Positions 47,743 to 60,236 are shown, numbered from the stretch's first letter. The stretch is 64,000 nt of DNA from Decorospora gaudefroyi (GCA_010015605.1 ML975259.1:124001-188000); one strand, 5' to 3'. Notes: generated by a model not told the origin, from the sequence alone. Program-made: numbers and translations.

Positions 47743-49045
47743 ATGGGCTCCCGACTGCACAATGCGCCCATTGTGATAGACAACGGCAGCGGCACCATCC
47801 GAGCTGGGTTTGCCGGCGAGGACGTACCGAAATGCTTCTTTCCGTCGTACGTGGGGCGGCCAAAGCATGTGCGGACCATGGCAGGTGCACTGGAGGGAGA
47901 TGTGTTCATAGGCCCACAGGCACAGCAATATAGGGGGCTGTTCAAGATCAACTACCCATTGGAGCACGGCATCGTGACAGACTGGGATGACATGGAGCGG
48001 ATATGGCAGTATGTCTACACCGAAGGGTTGCGGACGGTCAGCGAAGATGTGAGTACGGTAACGGCAACGCTGGGCAGAGGCTATGGCCGCTAATCGTGAC
48101 TGTGTGCAGCACCCCGTACTCCTCACCGAACCCCCGCTGAACCCTCGAGAAAACCGCGATACCGCTGCGCAGATCCTATTCGAGACGTTTAACGTGCCTG
48201 CATTATACACATCTGTGCAAGCCGTCCTTTCCCTCTATGCTTCGGGCAAGACGACTGGTCTGGTTCTCGACTCGGGAGACGGCGTATCGCACGCAGTACC
48301 CGTCTTCCAAGGCTTCGCAATACCCAACAGCATCAGGCGGATAGACGTGGCCGGCCGAGACGTGACGGAGCATTTTCAACAGCTCCTGAGGAAAACCGGG
48401 CGCATCTTCCACACAAGCGCAGAGAAGGAGACGGTCAAGAACATCAAAGAGGCGACGGGCTACGTGGCACTCGATCCAGCCAAAGAGGAGAAGGACTGGT
48501 CAGGCTCGTCCAGGTCTGAAGGCAAGAGCGTCGACTACACGCTGCCTGACGGGCAGAAGCTGAAGGTGAGCTGGAGAAGACGTGCAGTGCTCGGACACGA
48601 GCTGACAAACTAGGTTGGCGCTGAACGCTTTCGCGCGCCGGAAATACTGTTCAATCCCGAGATCATCGGGCTCGAGTACCCCGGCGTGCACCAAATCGTC
48701 GTCGAAGCGATACACCGAACCGACATGGACCTGCGGAAAGCACTCTACGGCAACATCGTGCTCTCCGGAGGTTCCACCTTGACAAAGGGATTCGGAAACA
48801 GACTGCTCCACGAGGTGCAAAGACTGGCGGTGAAGGACATGAGGATCAAGATCTTAGCACCACCAGAGCGAATCTACACCACGTGGACCGGTGGCAGCAT
48901 TCTTGCCGGTCTGAGCACCTTCAAGAAGGTAAGTCGTTGTTCCCAGAACGGTGCGCGATGCTGGACTGACACGTGCACGCAGATGTGGGTAGAAAAGGAC
49001 GAGTGGCAGGAAAACCCAGACATCATCCACACCAAATTTGCATAA
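47743..49045 (+). CDS. arp1: Actin-related protein ARP1 (centractin), dynactin filament subunit
   Basis: Four exons, 47743-48048, 48110-48565, 48614-48928 and 48983-49045; 379 aa, the normal size. Actin-fold landmarks are clear: phosphate-1 loop APIVIDNGSGTIRAGFAG at about residues 8-25, GLVLDSGDGVSHAVPV (phosphate 2), NIVLSGGSTLTKGF (adenosine region) and the C-terminal exon with QENPDIIHTKFA, a tail characteristic of centractin rather than conventional actin. ARP1 forms the short filament of dynactin, which links cytoplasmic dynein to cargo; in Neurospora the gene is ro-4 and is needed for nuclear distribution in hyphae. The four intron boundaries match gtgagt/gtaagt donors. Product acts in the cytoplasm. 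Confidence 0.95.
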
Positions 49046-50880
49046 TAAGCTCAACGACGCTGGCTGCTGGCCTTGCAGCACTGGTAGTAGTATGCGAGTC
49101 TGCACTGTCTCCGACTCTCCGCACGCCTTATCTCCACCTCCGCAAAAATGGTTCGAGAAGGGCTGCATGGGCCCTCGGTAGGAGGTAGCGCAGTTGCAGT
49201 TAGTCATGGAATCGGGATCCAAGACCCGGGGTAGGCCAAACGTGATCAAGGAGCCCGGCACAGCTTTGCGTTGGTTGGCACGCGGGAGCTGAGCAGATCT
49301 ACGTGTCAGTCGGCATGGTAGCCTTGGACGGGAGGGTACTGTAGTATATGTTTCCCCGCATTCGACTGCGTTTCTGTTACTTAAGCGCGAGCATGGTTGG
49401 AAAGTAGGGGAGAGAGGCGTGCATGAAATGGCGTTTGTGAGCGCGATGGAATACCCCCTATGAAATTTGAGCACAACAGACACGATTATGGCCCAGCTGT
49501 TGAGTGTGATCAGCAGCGTCAAAAGTGTGGACAGCTGAGGTGGCGAGCTCGGAGCGCTGAGGAATGCCAAGCATCGTGAAATTCTCGCCCTCTATGGTGC
49601 GACCGCGTCAAATCAATCAATGTGCAGCAACACCAATGACACGCGATGGCGAAATGTCATGCACGCGCATTATTATACCAATTACCCCGGGCTGCATCAT
49701 CGCTTACCGGTAACCGCTCAGGTACCTGATCACACGGCCTCGCCTCGCACCGACATGGCCACGTACACCGTCATCACCGCAAAGCACAGAGCCGCCGCCT
49801 AGACCTCACGATGCGCAACGTCATGTGTGACGGGGGGCAGTCCGGGGACCGAGGAGCGCCATCAGCTTTCGAGTATTGTCACGTCAGAAGACGAGCACGA
49901 AAAGGAAGATGACGCTGCAGCTAGGTTTGCTTTTTGGAACGCGCCACCAACGTTTGTCGTTTGTCGAAAGCTCCAAGGTATGTACAGTACTGGTACCTGC
50001 AGGACGTCAATATGGAACGAAGCAGGTCGAAACATGATCCGAAGATATCAGAAATCTGCAAATGCATCTCGGTTCTCCTCTGTTCCAGGCACCAGATCGC
50101 AAGCGCAACCATGGCATGACGCCAGCAGCGAAAATTCTCTTCCCGCCTCCACACGCCCCGACGGGAAGACCGGTGCTGGCGTCGCGGCAGCCGCTTGTTC
50201 CACAATCGCGCGTCTTTCACAGAATTTTCAGAGGTGACAAGCACCCTGCCACGGCACCCAGACGCTTCGGCAGGCCGCGATGCGACGCCCCAAGCTGGGG
50301 CGCATGGCTCCGCATCAACCGGCGCTTTCAATAGCGTAATGGGTCGAGGGCGCGTTTCCTTGTCCGACTTCCACCTGACCTTTCCCCTGGCATTCTCTTA
50401 CCCCCGAGAAACTGGGTACGGCCAATGAGAGCGTTTCGAGGGGGTAATGGTAAACTATTCATGGCGCTGAGAAAATTCCATGCGGTTGCGTTGGTACGCC
50501 GCATGATCCATTGACTGCCGTTAACTGCAAAGTACGTCCAAGCCTTGACTGCGTGTGAGGCAGGACTCGTGCGCCTTTGGTTGGCGCGCAAGAAAATTCT
50601 GGTAGCCTGTGTTGCGTCAAGTGAGGTTTTTTCCCTCAGGCGAGAGCCCATTCTGTCATCGTGATCGGTGCGTGAATCTTTCTTGTATATAAGCCGCACC
50701 CCAGTAGGCCCTCTTGGATCAGCATCACTACCAACAGACCTTCCCGGAGCTACCATCTACTACTATCAACGCTACTACCCCAGATTATCGTCATCCAACA
50801 GTAGTCGCCGCCGACTTCATATCACCAAACACACAACGCAACACCACAACCACATCAACCTCAACCTCAACCCCACCAAA
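49046..50880. other. Intergenic region with promoter of the DUF3602 gene
   Basis: About 1.8 kb without a supported gene. Contains CCCCT at 50384 and AGGGG at 50440 (stress-response-element-like), a TATA element at 50686 and an A/C-rich leader just before the ATG at 50881. Confidence 0.55.
50686..50692 (+). promoter_or_regulatory. TATA box (TATATAA) of the DUF3602 gene
   Basis: TATATAA lies 189 bp upstream of the start codon at 50881 and is followed by a long CA-rich leader. Together with the two AGGGG/CCCCT pentamers further up it suggests an inducible promoter. Match seen directly; function inferred. Confidence 0.45.
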
Positions 50881-51351
50881 ATGCCATCTTCCTTCCACAT
50901 CTCTGAGCCCCACCCCTCCGCCTCAACCTACATGTACTCAGGCCGCGGTGGTGCTGGCAACGCCATGCGCATCAAGCCCTCCGAAGTAACTGCTGGACCC
51001 ACGGCCTCCGGCCCAGCCTCGCGCACTAAGCTTACGCCTCCCCCCTCCAACGCCATGTACGCGACAGGCCGCGGCGGCGCCGGAAACATGAAGCGCAGCG
51101 AGCGCGCCATGTTCAGCTTCGACGAGGAACTCGCGCAACAAGAACGTCTACGCAGCCAGCAAGCCCCCGTCTACCACATTGGCCGTGGCGGCGCCGGCAA
51201 CCTCGTCGACGAGATGAAGCCCCGGAGTCAGCGCCAAAACAGTGCGTCGAGCTCGAGCAGCGTAGAGAGCGTGCAGAGTGAGAAGGATGGTGTGCGGAGG
51301 AGCATGGAGAATGCGTGGCAGAGGCTTAGCAGAAAGGTTTCGCATCAGTAG
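50881..51351 (+). CDS. DUF3602 / Par32-like protein with three GRGGAGN motifs
   Basis: Single exon, 156 aa. Three copies of the motif GRGGAGN occur, at about residues 21-27, 63-69 and 101-107 (the first as SGRGGAGN, then TGRGGAGN and IGRGGAGN), which define the fungal DUF3602 family. The yeast relative Par32 carries the same type of repeated motif, is phosphorylated after rapamycin treatment and inhibits ammonium transporters Mep1/Mep3. A parallel role in nitrogen or TOR signalling here is inference. The rest is polar, Ser-rich and probably disordered. The in-frame extension upstream (from 50668) is in the leader; the ATG at 50881 has a good context (aaaATG). Confidence 0.85.
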   Translation: MPSSFHISEPHPSASTYMYSGRGGAGNAMRIKPSEVTAGPTASGPASRTKLTPPPSNAMYATGRGGAGNMKRSERAMFSFDEELAQQERLRSQQAPVYHIGRGGAGNLVDEMKPRSQRQNSASSSSSVESVQSEKDGVRRSMENAWQRLSRKVSHQ

Positions 51352-52425
51352 ATGTGGATGGCATCTTTTACTGCTTCCTCTTTTCTCTATACCCTACACC
51401 TTTCCTCCTCATTTCAGCATGGCGTTGACTTCTTGCTTTGGGAGCTTTCCATCATCCATCCACCCGTTTTTCCGCCTCATCATCTTTGTACCACCACCAC
51501 CACCACCACCACCACCAACAAAAGTTATCTTTTTCTTACCATTTCCGACACAATCATGCCACCGAGGAGCCAGGCGCTTCTATCTACCCTTACCCTCTTC
51601 CGGCCACACAAACAACCAAGCAAAAGTTTTGATACGATACCCCCGGATTCCGTCCTGCCTTGTCCGCGCGAGAGAAGGCCTTGCTCCTTTTTCCAGACTT
51701 CTTCTAAAGTCTTTTTTTTTTATTTTCATAGCAGAGTCGACACAATGGGGAACGAAGATATACCCCGAAGAAGGAAGACGGAAGAAATAGTTCTCAAAGA
51801 GTAGATAGGACAACAAATATGCAAACTTTGTACCACTTGCACAGAATCGAAGTTCGAAAAGAGATTACTTGTCCTGACTTGTCTTGACTACACAGTAGAA
51901 AAATGAAACCCAAAAAGTTTACTCGGGCTTCTACTCGCAGATTATTTAACGTGCTTACGGTACCTATACCTATCTTTTTTGGTCATGTGATTGGATGGAA
52001 TGGTTTAGGACGCTGAAACTGAAAATGTGGTTGGACTATGTATAGTTATGTAAGATTTAGATAATAGTTAGGTAACGTTACGTTAGGGAGGACTCCGCAT
52101 ACGTAAGCATGTTGATTTTGGGTGAACATATCTGGATGTGCATGAATGCTAGATTGTAAATTAACATTTACTTTTTTTTGAATGGGCTGACTGAAACCAA
52201 AGTGGTGTTCTTGGAACATGATTCCCAAGCTGACAAACTATACTCCAATCTTAGAAAAAAAGGTAAAAGTTTTCAAGGTAGGTAGCCCACATCAACAAAA
52301 ACGTACAAGAAACCGAACCAACCCCAAAAAAACAGATTTAAAAAAAAAACTACCACACTACACTACGCCCCACACCACACCACACCACAGCCTTCCTTCA
52401 CTACCAACCAACCAACCAGTCACTC
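51352..52425. other. Intergenic region between convergent genes
   Basis: 3' regions of the DUF3602 gene and spt6. Contains a CCA microsatellite at 51491 and a CACAC-rich stretch around 52367-52392. No gene seen. Confidence 0.6.
51491..51518 (+). repeat. (CCA)n microsatellite
   Basis: Nine uninterrupted ccaccac-type triplets in the 3' untranslated region of the DUF3602 gene. Confidence 0.85.
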
Positions 52426-55400
52426 TTACCGCCGAAGCGGAGCCGTAGCAGCAGCAGCCTTACTAGCCGCAGCCGCAACAAGCATTTTGAAGCCATTCTT
52501 CAACGCGACCATATCAGGGTAAACATGTTTCTGGAGCTCAAACGCATTGGGGACGACCTTGATACCCCAGGCAGCCTTGGGCCCCTTAACACTCATCTGG
52601 AAACAGATCCAGAAGTGGCCCGGGTACTTGGGCATGCTGCAGAAGGCGTACATGGAGCGCTGGGGATTGGCTTCGCAGTAGTTTTCTAGCCATTTTTCTG
52701 GATGGGTGGTTCGCGTTAGTTTACGTATTAAAAAGAAAGAGTTGGGAAGGGTGTGCAAAGGGGGAAGGCAAGGTTCAAAAAAGAAAAAGAAAAAAAAACG
52801 TACCGGTATCTTCGCGTGTGCCAGTCTGGAATCGCTCGTCTCGGGTCAATTCGGTGACCTTGCGGGCCATGGCTTCGACGTGGTTGACGATCAACTCGTC
52901 AAGATCGGAGTAGGTGTGCTTTCCGATTTTGAGCTGCTTTCCGAGCGAGAATTGGTTGGCCTTGTTCATCTCGAGTACGTCTAGGTGTTGGTAGGCGTTG
53001 TTGGACACCTTCCAGGTCACGACTAGGTGATCGAAGCCCTTTGACGAAGGACGAATGACGAGATCGCCCGTCTCCTTGCCGCCCAGATACTCCTCGGCTT
53101 GCATGGTGTTGAATGCGAAGAAGAGGGGGTGGTTGACGACGCGGTTGGGACGGCCGGTCGCGACTTCCTTCTCCTTCTCGGCCGCTTTCTTGTCGGCCGC
53201 TTCCTGCGCTTCGTCCCATTCCCCGGCTGCGCGATCGTAGCGCTTCTTCTCTGGTTGCCGGATAAGGTCGTCGCGGAGAGATAGTTGGGCGGTGAGAGCT
53301 TTGCGGCTAAGGTATACAATACGTGCGCGGACGATTTGGTGGCTTTGGTAGACATGACGAGGTTCTTGTCCGTCACCACCCACGCCCTCTGGAAACTCCG
53401 ATTCTGAGACACCACCTTCGATGCCGCATTCGAGCTTGACTTCGATGTGATCTGGAAAGGTGCGCCTGATGGTAACAGGCACAACCATGCCGTCGTATAA
53501 GGAGTCCTTCGTCTCACCTGTCAACATCGTGAACAACTCATCACCAGACAAGAGGGCGAAGATTTGCCGGATTTCTTCGTAAGGTTGGTCCAGTTCAGCT
53601 CGGATGGTTTCCAGCGTCGCACGTTTGCGCTGTCCGAAGTTCTTCTCGATTTCCGCGGCGTAATCTTCGAGCGCTAGGTCATTGACTAGATCAGTTTTTT
53701 CTTCCCGCACCATCTTCCTGACGACAGCGCTGGGTCCACCCTCATCAGTCTCCGCTTTGACGTCTTCCTCGTCCATGTTCATGGCGTCTGCGACCATCTT
53801 CCGTGCAAGGTCATAATCCTCAGGATGCACTCGGGTGTAGTCCAGGTAGTCGGAAGAATCTTCGGTCGAGTCGTAAGGTATGTACAGGAAACTAGCGCAA
53901 TTTTGGAAGACTTTAGGTCCCATGGCCGCCTTGAGATCGCGGGACTCAGATACACCGAGGAGATCAAATCGCGAGAGGATTTCATCGCTGTTTGCCTGAA
54001 TGGCCTTGATCAACCTGTCAGCTTTACGGGGCCCTAGACCGCACACGTAGGGTATCAGTTTCGACAAGTACTTGTCGTCGTATGTCTCCGGGAGGTCGAT
54101 ACCAACAAGATTGACCATGTCCACCATGGCAGTCTCTAGCCGGTCTAGAAGCTTTTCTTGGGGTATCAGTGTCTGGTTCGGTATGAACGGTATTGACACG
54201 ATGTCCTTGCCGAGAGATGCGTATTCGGCCAGCGGGTTTTGCAGGTACCTTCCAAGGGCGATGCAGTACCTCGTCAGCGCAGAGAATTTCGGAAATTCTG
54301 TGATAGCCCTTCCGCTGGTATGATAAAGGCGAGCAACCTCATCGTTGACCATGATGACTTCCAAGGGCTCGTTCCTCTCTTCGCCGGTATCCTCATCTTC
54401 GAAGGTCGGACCAACGAGTCCTCGCTGGTGGACGATATCTTGGATGTCCTTGTATAGCTTACGCGACTCGACCGAAAAGCCACTGACACCAATCACATCC
54501 GGGCGGCGACGTTGTATAACATCGACCAATTTCGCGATATCTTGACCTTCAGGTAAACCACGCTCCGCATTGCCGAGCTTCATTTCGACCAACCGACCCT
54601 GCTCAAGGACGCGACCATCGTTCTCAACGTACGCCCACATGACAGCATCTCCACGTTGGCCCTTGCCGTTGGACAAGCAAAGAACGTTGGGGACAGATCC
54701 AAGAGGGGCGCCCTTCAACTTGTAAGGCGCCTGATCGAGCTTGTTGTAGTAGTTCTCCCTTGCTAGGGCAGCGAGTTCATCCTCGCAACGAGCACGCAAA
54801 GACTCTTTGACACCGTTCGCAATGATGGCTTGCAGCTTGTCCAAGGCAACATCGAGCAACTCTTTACGAAGAATGTTCCACGTATCCGACACGTCGCTGA
54901 CACCTTCGGAAACCATCTTCTCGTGAAGTCGCGCCTTGAAAGCCTTGTAATTGCCCATGGTGATCTTGACTTGGATGAGGCCTTCTGACTCAGCTTTTAG
55001 CATCTTCAGGAAGAGGTCAGGTCGGCCTTGGAGGTCCGCAAAGGTGACCCGGCGGAGGTACTTGAACTCGTAGTACGGATGGTCCTCGGTGATTTTCCGC
55101 ATGCCTTTGTCAGTACGTACGCAATCGATTTCGGCAGTCTGATAGAAGCTACCGCGCAAGTACCTGCGAAGTCGAGAAGACATTTGCAGATCTTGCACGA
55201 ATAGTAGCTTTGCCGATCTGAGAAGCGTAGCACCGGTCTCCGGGGCTTCAGCCAGCTGATCTGCGAGTTCCTCGACCTTGAATGGCGGGTCCTCAATGGT
55301 GTGGGCGCCTCTGCTTGTCCCATCGACCTTCTTTGCGAAATCTTCCGGCGTAATGCCAATAGCCTTGACCAACTGGTGCGCTTTGCCGCTTCGCAACTTA

Positions 55401-56867
55401 TCGAAGAAATTCCGGGCGTTGTTGGCGCGCTTCTGCATTCCGTTTACTTCTTGCCGGACCTCGTTGATCTCTGTCGAATATCTGTAATGCAGATAGTCCT
55501 GGAGTTCCTGGATCTCCTCGATTGTGATGGCTCTGGCGGAAAGCTCCTCGATCTCCGTGTCCGTGATGTCGGAATATACGCTGCGCAAGTTCTCGTAGTT
55601 TTGCCTTAGAGCGTCACGCTTCTCAGCAAAGGCCCTGAACTTGAGGTCAAAATCGAAGACCTCCCACAGGTCAACCTGGTTGAGCAAGCGCTCTGGTCGC
55701 GCATCCATGGGCGGCGGGTTGTCGATATCGTCGTAGTCGTCGTTGTCGCCAGGCGCGTGAATGAGATAATCTTTCCGGTGGTTGAAGATGAAAGGAACTT
55801 CGTAGTCCTCTAGGTTGATAAATTCGAGGACCTTGCGCACAGCCTTCTCGAAAGGTTGCAGGAAGTAGCCGGGAAGGCCCTTCTTTGGCCACAGCATATT
55901 GCTGATCCAGGTTGCCTCCTCGGTCAAACGAGCTTGCATGTCCTCCGGTGTAAGCTCGATATCTTTGAAGGGCTTGCGCGCCAACTGCAAGCGCTCGGGG
56001 ATGTCGGTTTCCCGGATAATGTTGTCCTCGTCCGTAAGCATGCGCTCCTGTAATTGCGAAGGCTCGAAGACGTCCTTGAGTTGGAGCTCCCGGCCTTCGC
56101 CAGCTTGCTCCTCCTCTTCTGCCTCTTGCATCTCCAAGGCCCAGTCGTAGTCTGTGCCATCGCCGAATGCAGCCCGGTAGTCTTCCTCAGCACCCTCGTC
56201 CAGCCCCGCAGCCTGGAGCCCTTTTGTGATGAGGTTCATGCCCGGTTGTGTGACGTCGCGGTCGTCTTCAATCTCGTCTTCGAACTTGTCGTCTTCGATG
56301 AAATCGTCGAACTCGTCACCGATGCGCGCTCTCGGCTCGTCAAAGTCTTCGTTCACTTCATCGTCGGAGAAGATATCGTCGATGCCGCGGGATTTGACGC
56401 GCTCTTTGTGGCCGCGCTTCAGGCGTTTGAACCTTGACTGCGACTAGATTAGTATACGATGGACTGTAGCGGCGATCCGTCGTACCTGTTCTTCCGCCGG
56501 ACGCTCTACTTCGACACCGATCAGGTCCAGGTCTTCGTCGTCGAGCGCCTCCTCTTCTTCGCGATTCTTTCTCTTCTTCCTGCGCCTTCGCCGGCGCTCT
56601 GCTACCTCATCTTCTTCCTCTTCGTCGGCGATGAAACCTTCGCCTTCCTATCTACCAGTCAGTACTTTGGAACTTCTGGCGTGACCTGCGAGAGCTTGCC
56701 TGTCGGAGTCGGTCCTCATCATCGTCGTCTTCCTCCTCGCTGGAATCGTTCATGCCATTTGTGCCATTTGTCTTCTCGGGCCGGGACGCGCCAGCCTCGC
56801 CATCGAAGTCCTCATCTTCCTCCTCATCGCTGCCTACGTCGGCGATTGTATCGAAGAATTCAGCCAT
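52426..56867 (-). CDS. spt6: Transcription elongation factor SPT6
   Basis: Four exons on the minus strand, 56867-56700, 56647-56486, 56443-52804 and 52697-52426; 1,413 aa, normal for fungal Spt6. The order is: very acidic N-terminus (MAEFFDTIADVGSDEEEDEDF) with MNDSSEEED, a basic stretch (RRRRRRKKRK), the helix-turn-helix and YqgF-like domains (VPNVLCLSNGKGQRGDAVMWAYV), a helix-hairpin-helix region (YVCGLGPRKADRLIKAI), an S1 domain (GMVVPVTIRRTFPDHIEVKLE) and the tandem SH2 domains starting at VVNHPLFFAFNTMQAEEYL and continuing into the last exon (WLENYCEANPQRSMYAFC). Spt6 is a histone chaperone that travels with RNA polymerase II. The first intron appears to be GC-AG (donor gcaagc at 56699). 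The second has 42 nt and a tactaat branch site. The divergent neighbour is ste7, about 1 kb away. Confidence 0.95.
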
Positions 56868-57890
56868 CTTGTACTAGACAAAGGGAGCGCGAGAGGGAAT
56901 GGATCGAGGTCAGGGCGCGATTCGGCAGTTGGGCGAGCTGGAGACGGCGATGGAGTTGATGGATCGCGGCGATTAAGCGGAAAGGAGAGTCGGGCACAGC
57001 GGAGGTGAAGGAGAGAAGAAAGGCAGAAGTAGGCTCTCAAAGGTTCGCGCGCCCATCGGCCGCGTTAACGTTTGGCCGCATTGACGTCACGTGATCGCAG
57101 ATCCGCGCTAGTGGTCATTCCAACCAAACAGGCGGCCGTCGAGCTTTCCAAAGCTTGCTGCTGCCACCGCACGCGTTTTCAGATGTGCTGCTGTGTTATT
57201 ATTGGCTGCGGGAATATGGTTAAGGTACGGAGTATGCGCTTTGGAGACGTGAGCTAGATGGCTGGTGAATCATGGCGACGAGGAACCATCTGTGCCAGGC
57301 TGAAACCTCCTCTCCTGAGGGGTGCATTGTGGTGCTGCCCGTACACATATCACACACTCATCCCTCGTAGTACTAGATAATCGTCTTCGTCGACATCTTG
57401 ATCTCAAATCATTTTCTATACGCGATTCCTCGGTTGCGCCATCTGCAGCCTTGCAGAGTCAGTTTAGGTAGACGCCGCTGCATTCCCCCTCCAGCGCGAC
57501 CCCACTAGCACTGGAAACTGACACGAACACGACCACAACCTCTCCTGACTTGGCTTGCTGCCATCGACGTCCGAGACATTCCCCTTTATATACATCGGCG
57601 GCTTCCCAATCAGGCCCTGTATCTTCGTGCCCGTGCAAAATCGCTTCTCAGGAGTCCCGAAAACGGAAAACCAATAGACGCTGTCCTCGTTTGGGCTGAT
57701 TGGCGTGATTGGCGTGCCATCGTCGTTGCAGCTTCGGGCGGCAAACTCGAAACAGAGGGCAGCACTTGGGCTTCTTCTTCTACCGTAGGACGGGCCTGTC
57801 TCTGACAGATATCTTGTGGTTGATTTGCGCTTCCTCGGTCCTTTCCACTACACCTCGCAGCACGACAGCGCCCGGCGCAAAAGCTCGACC
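56868..57890. promoter_or_regulatory. Divergent promoter region of spt6 and ste7
   Basis: About 1 kb between two head-to-head genes. It contains a composite element at 57082-57094: a perfect CRE (TGACGTCA, 57082-57089) overlapping a palindromic TCACGTGA E-box-type site (57087-57094). No separate gene recognised; open frames in the ste7 leader are not convincing. Confidence 0.45.
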
Positions 57891-59413
57891 ATGGCCGACT
57901 CATCTTTCAAGCAGAAGACGATGAAGAGGAAGAATGTGAAGGGCCTCGCACTCAGCGCGCCTCCGCCGAAGCCCGCCCCCTCGGCTGGGGACGCGCAAAT
58001 ACCCGGCGCCCGCGCCAACGACGAGAAGCAGGACACGCTTGAAATCGGCGTCGAGTTCCAGTTGGACCTGAAGGCGGAGGACCTGATCGTACTGCGGGAA
58101 CTGGGCTCAGGCAATGGAGGCACAGTCAGCAAGGTGCAGCACGCTGCTACCAAGGTCATCATGGCGAGGAAGGTGAGCTGGGCAGAGAAGCGGGGTCGAG
58201 ACAGCAGAAGACTGACACGGGCAGGTCATACACGTCGAAGCCAAAAACGAGGTCCGGAAACGCATCGTGCGAGAACTGCGCATCATGCACGACTGCAACT
58301 CGGACTACATTGTCGACTTCTACGGAGCCTTCCAAAACTCGTCTGGCGATGTGATAATGTGCATGGAGTACATGGATGTGGGGTACGTGCTACCCGGTTT
58401 CTCTCTATAACTCGTCTTGTTTGGCAGTAGCTAACAAATAACTCCAGCTCACTCGACTGGGTCTCGCGCACATTTGGACCTGTCCGTGTCGACGTGCTCG
58501 GAAAGATCTCAGAAGCCGTTCTTGGCGGGCTTGCCTACCTCTATAGCGCCCATCGCATCATGCACCGCGACCTGAAACCCTCGAACATCCTCGTAAACTC
58601 AAAGGGCAATATCAAGCTCTGCGATTTCGGCGTCTCAAGTGAGCTGGAAGGCTCCATCGCCGAGACGTTTGTAGGAACAGGCACATACATGGCCCCGGAG
58701 CGGATACAAGGATCGCCATACACAGTCAAATCCGACGTGTGGAGTGTAGGTCTTACGCTCATGGAGCTGGCCATTGGCAAGTTCCCCTTTGCGGGGAGCG
58801 CAGATGACGACGATGCAGGAGGGCCTCAGGGCATCCTCGATCTTCTACAGCAGATCGTTCTGGAGCCTTCACCAAGGCTACCCAAGAGCGACGCATTCCC
58901 CTCCATTCTCGAGGACATGATCGCGAAATGCTTGATGAAGGACCCGGCAGAGCGACCAACTCCCAAGGAGCTCTACGTATGTCTCCAAAGACCCACCTCC
59001 CTCACACCTCCTCTCCATACTGACATATCCAGGAACACGACGCCTTCCTCCAAGCCGCAAAACGCACGCCCGTCGACCTCGAAGCCTGGGCCGTCAGCAT
59101 GATCGAGCACAACAAACGCAAATCACACCTCGCCCCCGCCGCCCCCGCCGCAACCATCAAAGAGAAACTCCGCGAACGTTCCCCGCCTTCAAGGCGAGGC
59201 TCTGCCGACCTACGACAACAGCGCGCCCCCACCGCTCCCGACGCCGCTCCCCCGCGCCCCTCTTATCCCGCACGGACAACCAGCAGCACCAGCCAGAACG
59301 TCGTCAATTTGCCCATGAGACCCGCGCCGCCTGCTGACGGCCCGAATTCGAGACCAGCGTCCAGAGGGCCGCCGCCCCCGAATGGAGCACTGCCATCTGC
59401 GTCGAGAAGGTAG
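57891..59413 (+). CDS. ste7: MAP kinase kinase STE7 (mating/invasive-growth module)
   Basis: Four exons, 57891-58172, 58225-58382, 58448-58976 and 59033-59413; 449 aa. Kinase landmarks: Gly-rich loop GSGNGGTV at 72-79, ATP-binding Lys94, catalytic loop HRDLKPSN with Asp188, DFG at 206-208, and the activation segment with the MAPKK phospho-acceptors Ser216 and Thr220 in GSIAETFVGT, then APERIQG. The sequence GPVRVDVLGKISEAVLGGLAYLY and the tail AAKRTPVDLEAWAVSM are typical of filamentous-fungal Ste7/MST7 rather than Mkk1 or Pbs2. It receives signal from Ste11 and activates the Fus3/Kss1-type MAP kinase. The C-terminal ~90 residues are Pro/Ala/Ser-rich. An N-terminal basic segment (FKQKTMKRKNVKGLAL) is a probable MAPK-docking site. 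The upstream in-frame ATG-less extension was not used. Confidence 0.94.
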
Positions 59414-60236
59414 AAGCTGGAAAGACGAAGGCGCGATACTTCGGTTGGCCATATAGAAAACAATATGAGTTGGTTAGATAGGCGCGGTCGTTTTGTATTC
59501 TTTTTTTTTATCTTCTTTTTGGGAATACTTTTGGTGACCCCTTTGTTTGGGTTGGCATTGGGCTTTCGTTCTAGGTATGTAACTGTTCGGAACGCAATGT
59601 GGGGAGCAAGTAGCGGCAGATTAAGGAAGAAGAGTAGCGGTAGGGTAGCAAGTAGGAAAGAAAGGCATTGTTGTTCTCCATCATCCATCAGCAGCATCAA
59701 GTATCAAAACCTTTTTTTTTTTTTCAGTCCTAATCTCTCTTTCTTTGTTTGTCGAATTTCTCATTCGACAAACTTGATTCTTTTTTGCCGATCGATTCAT
59801 CGGAGCTTTTAGCCGCCGTGCAGCTGGAGAATGTCCAATTTATAGTCCTAAGCTGCTCCATCGTTAATAAACGAGGGTGAGGCACGGTGTTTCAATATCT
59901 ATGATGAGTACGGCGTGGACTCTGTATGTATGTAGGGTTGAGGAGAGAACGGTATGGAGACGTTGGAAGGTGAGGAGCTAATTTCATCACGGTGCTATGG
60001 TATGTACGAGCATCATCGAGTCTACAGCAGTACATTAGCGGGTTATAAGACACTCAAGAACATCTCGTTATGTCCAACGTCAGGCAGCTGTGAGCCCTTG
60101 ACGTAGTCCATTGCTGGAGCAGACATTTTCAGGGACTCGTTTTTCTATTCTTCCAATCTTTTGTTCATTTGCATACCGCATGTTCATGGTCGGTGTAGCA
60201 AGGACTTCGCAGGAGCTACTGACAATGAAGACTCAT
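59414..60236. other. Intergenic region between convergent genes
   Basis: 3' regions of ste7 and cct3, with T-runs at about 59504-59521 and 59710-59725. No gene recognised. Confidence 0.6.

Noticed and set aside
47186..47776. 196-codon open frame on the + strand upstream of arp1
   Set aside because: Runs through the arp1 leader into its first codons out of frame; no motif.
57816..57890. In-frame upstream extension of ste7
   Set aside because: The 25 extra codons lack an ATG at their start and are not like the N-terminus of Ste7 proteins; the ATG at 57891 has a good context (gaccATG).
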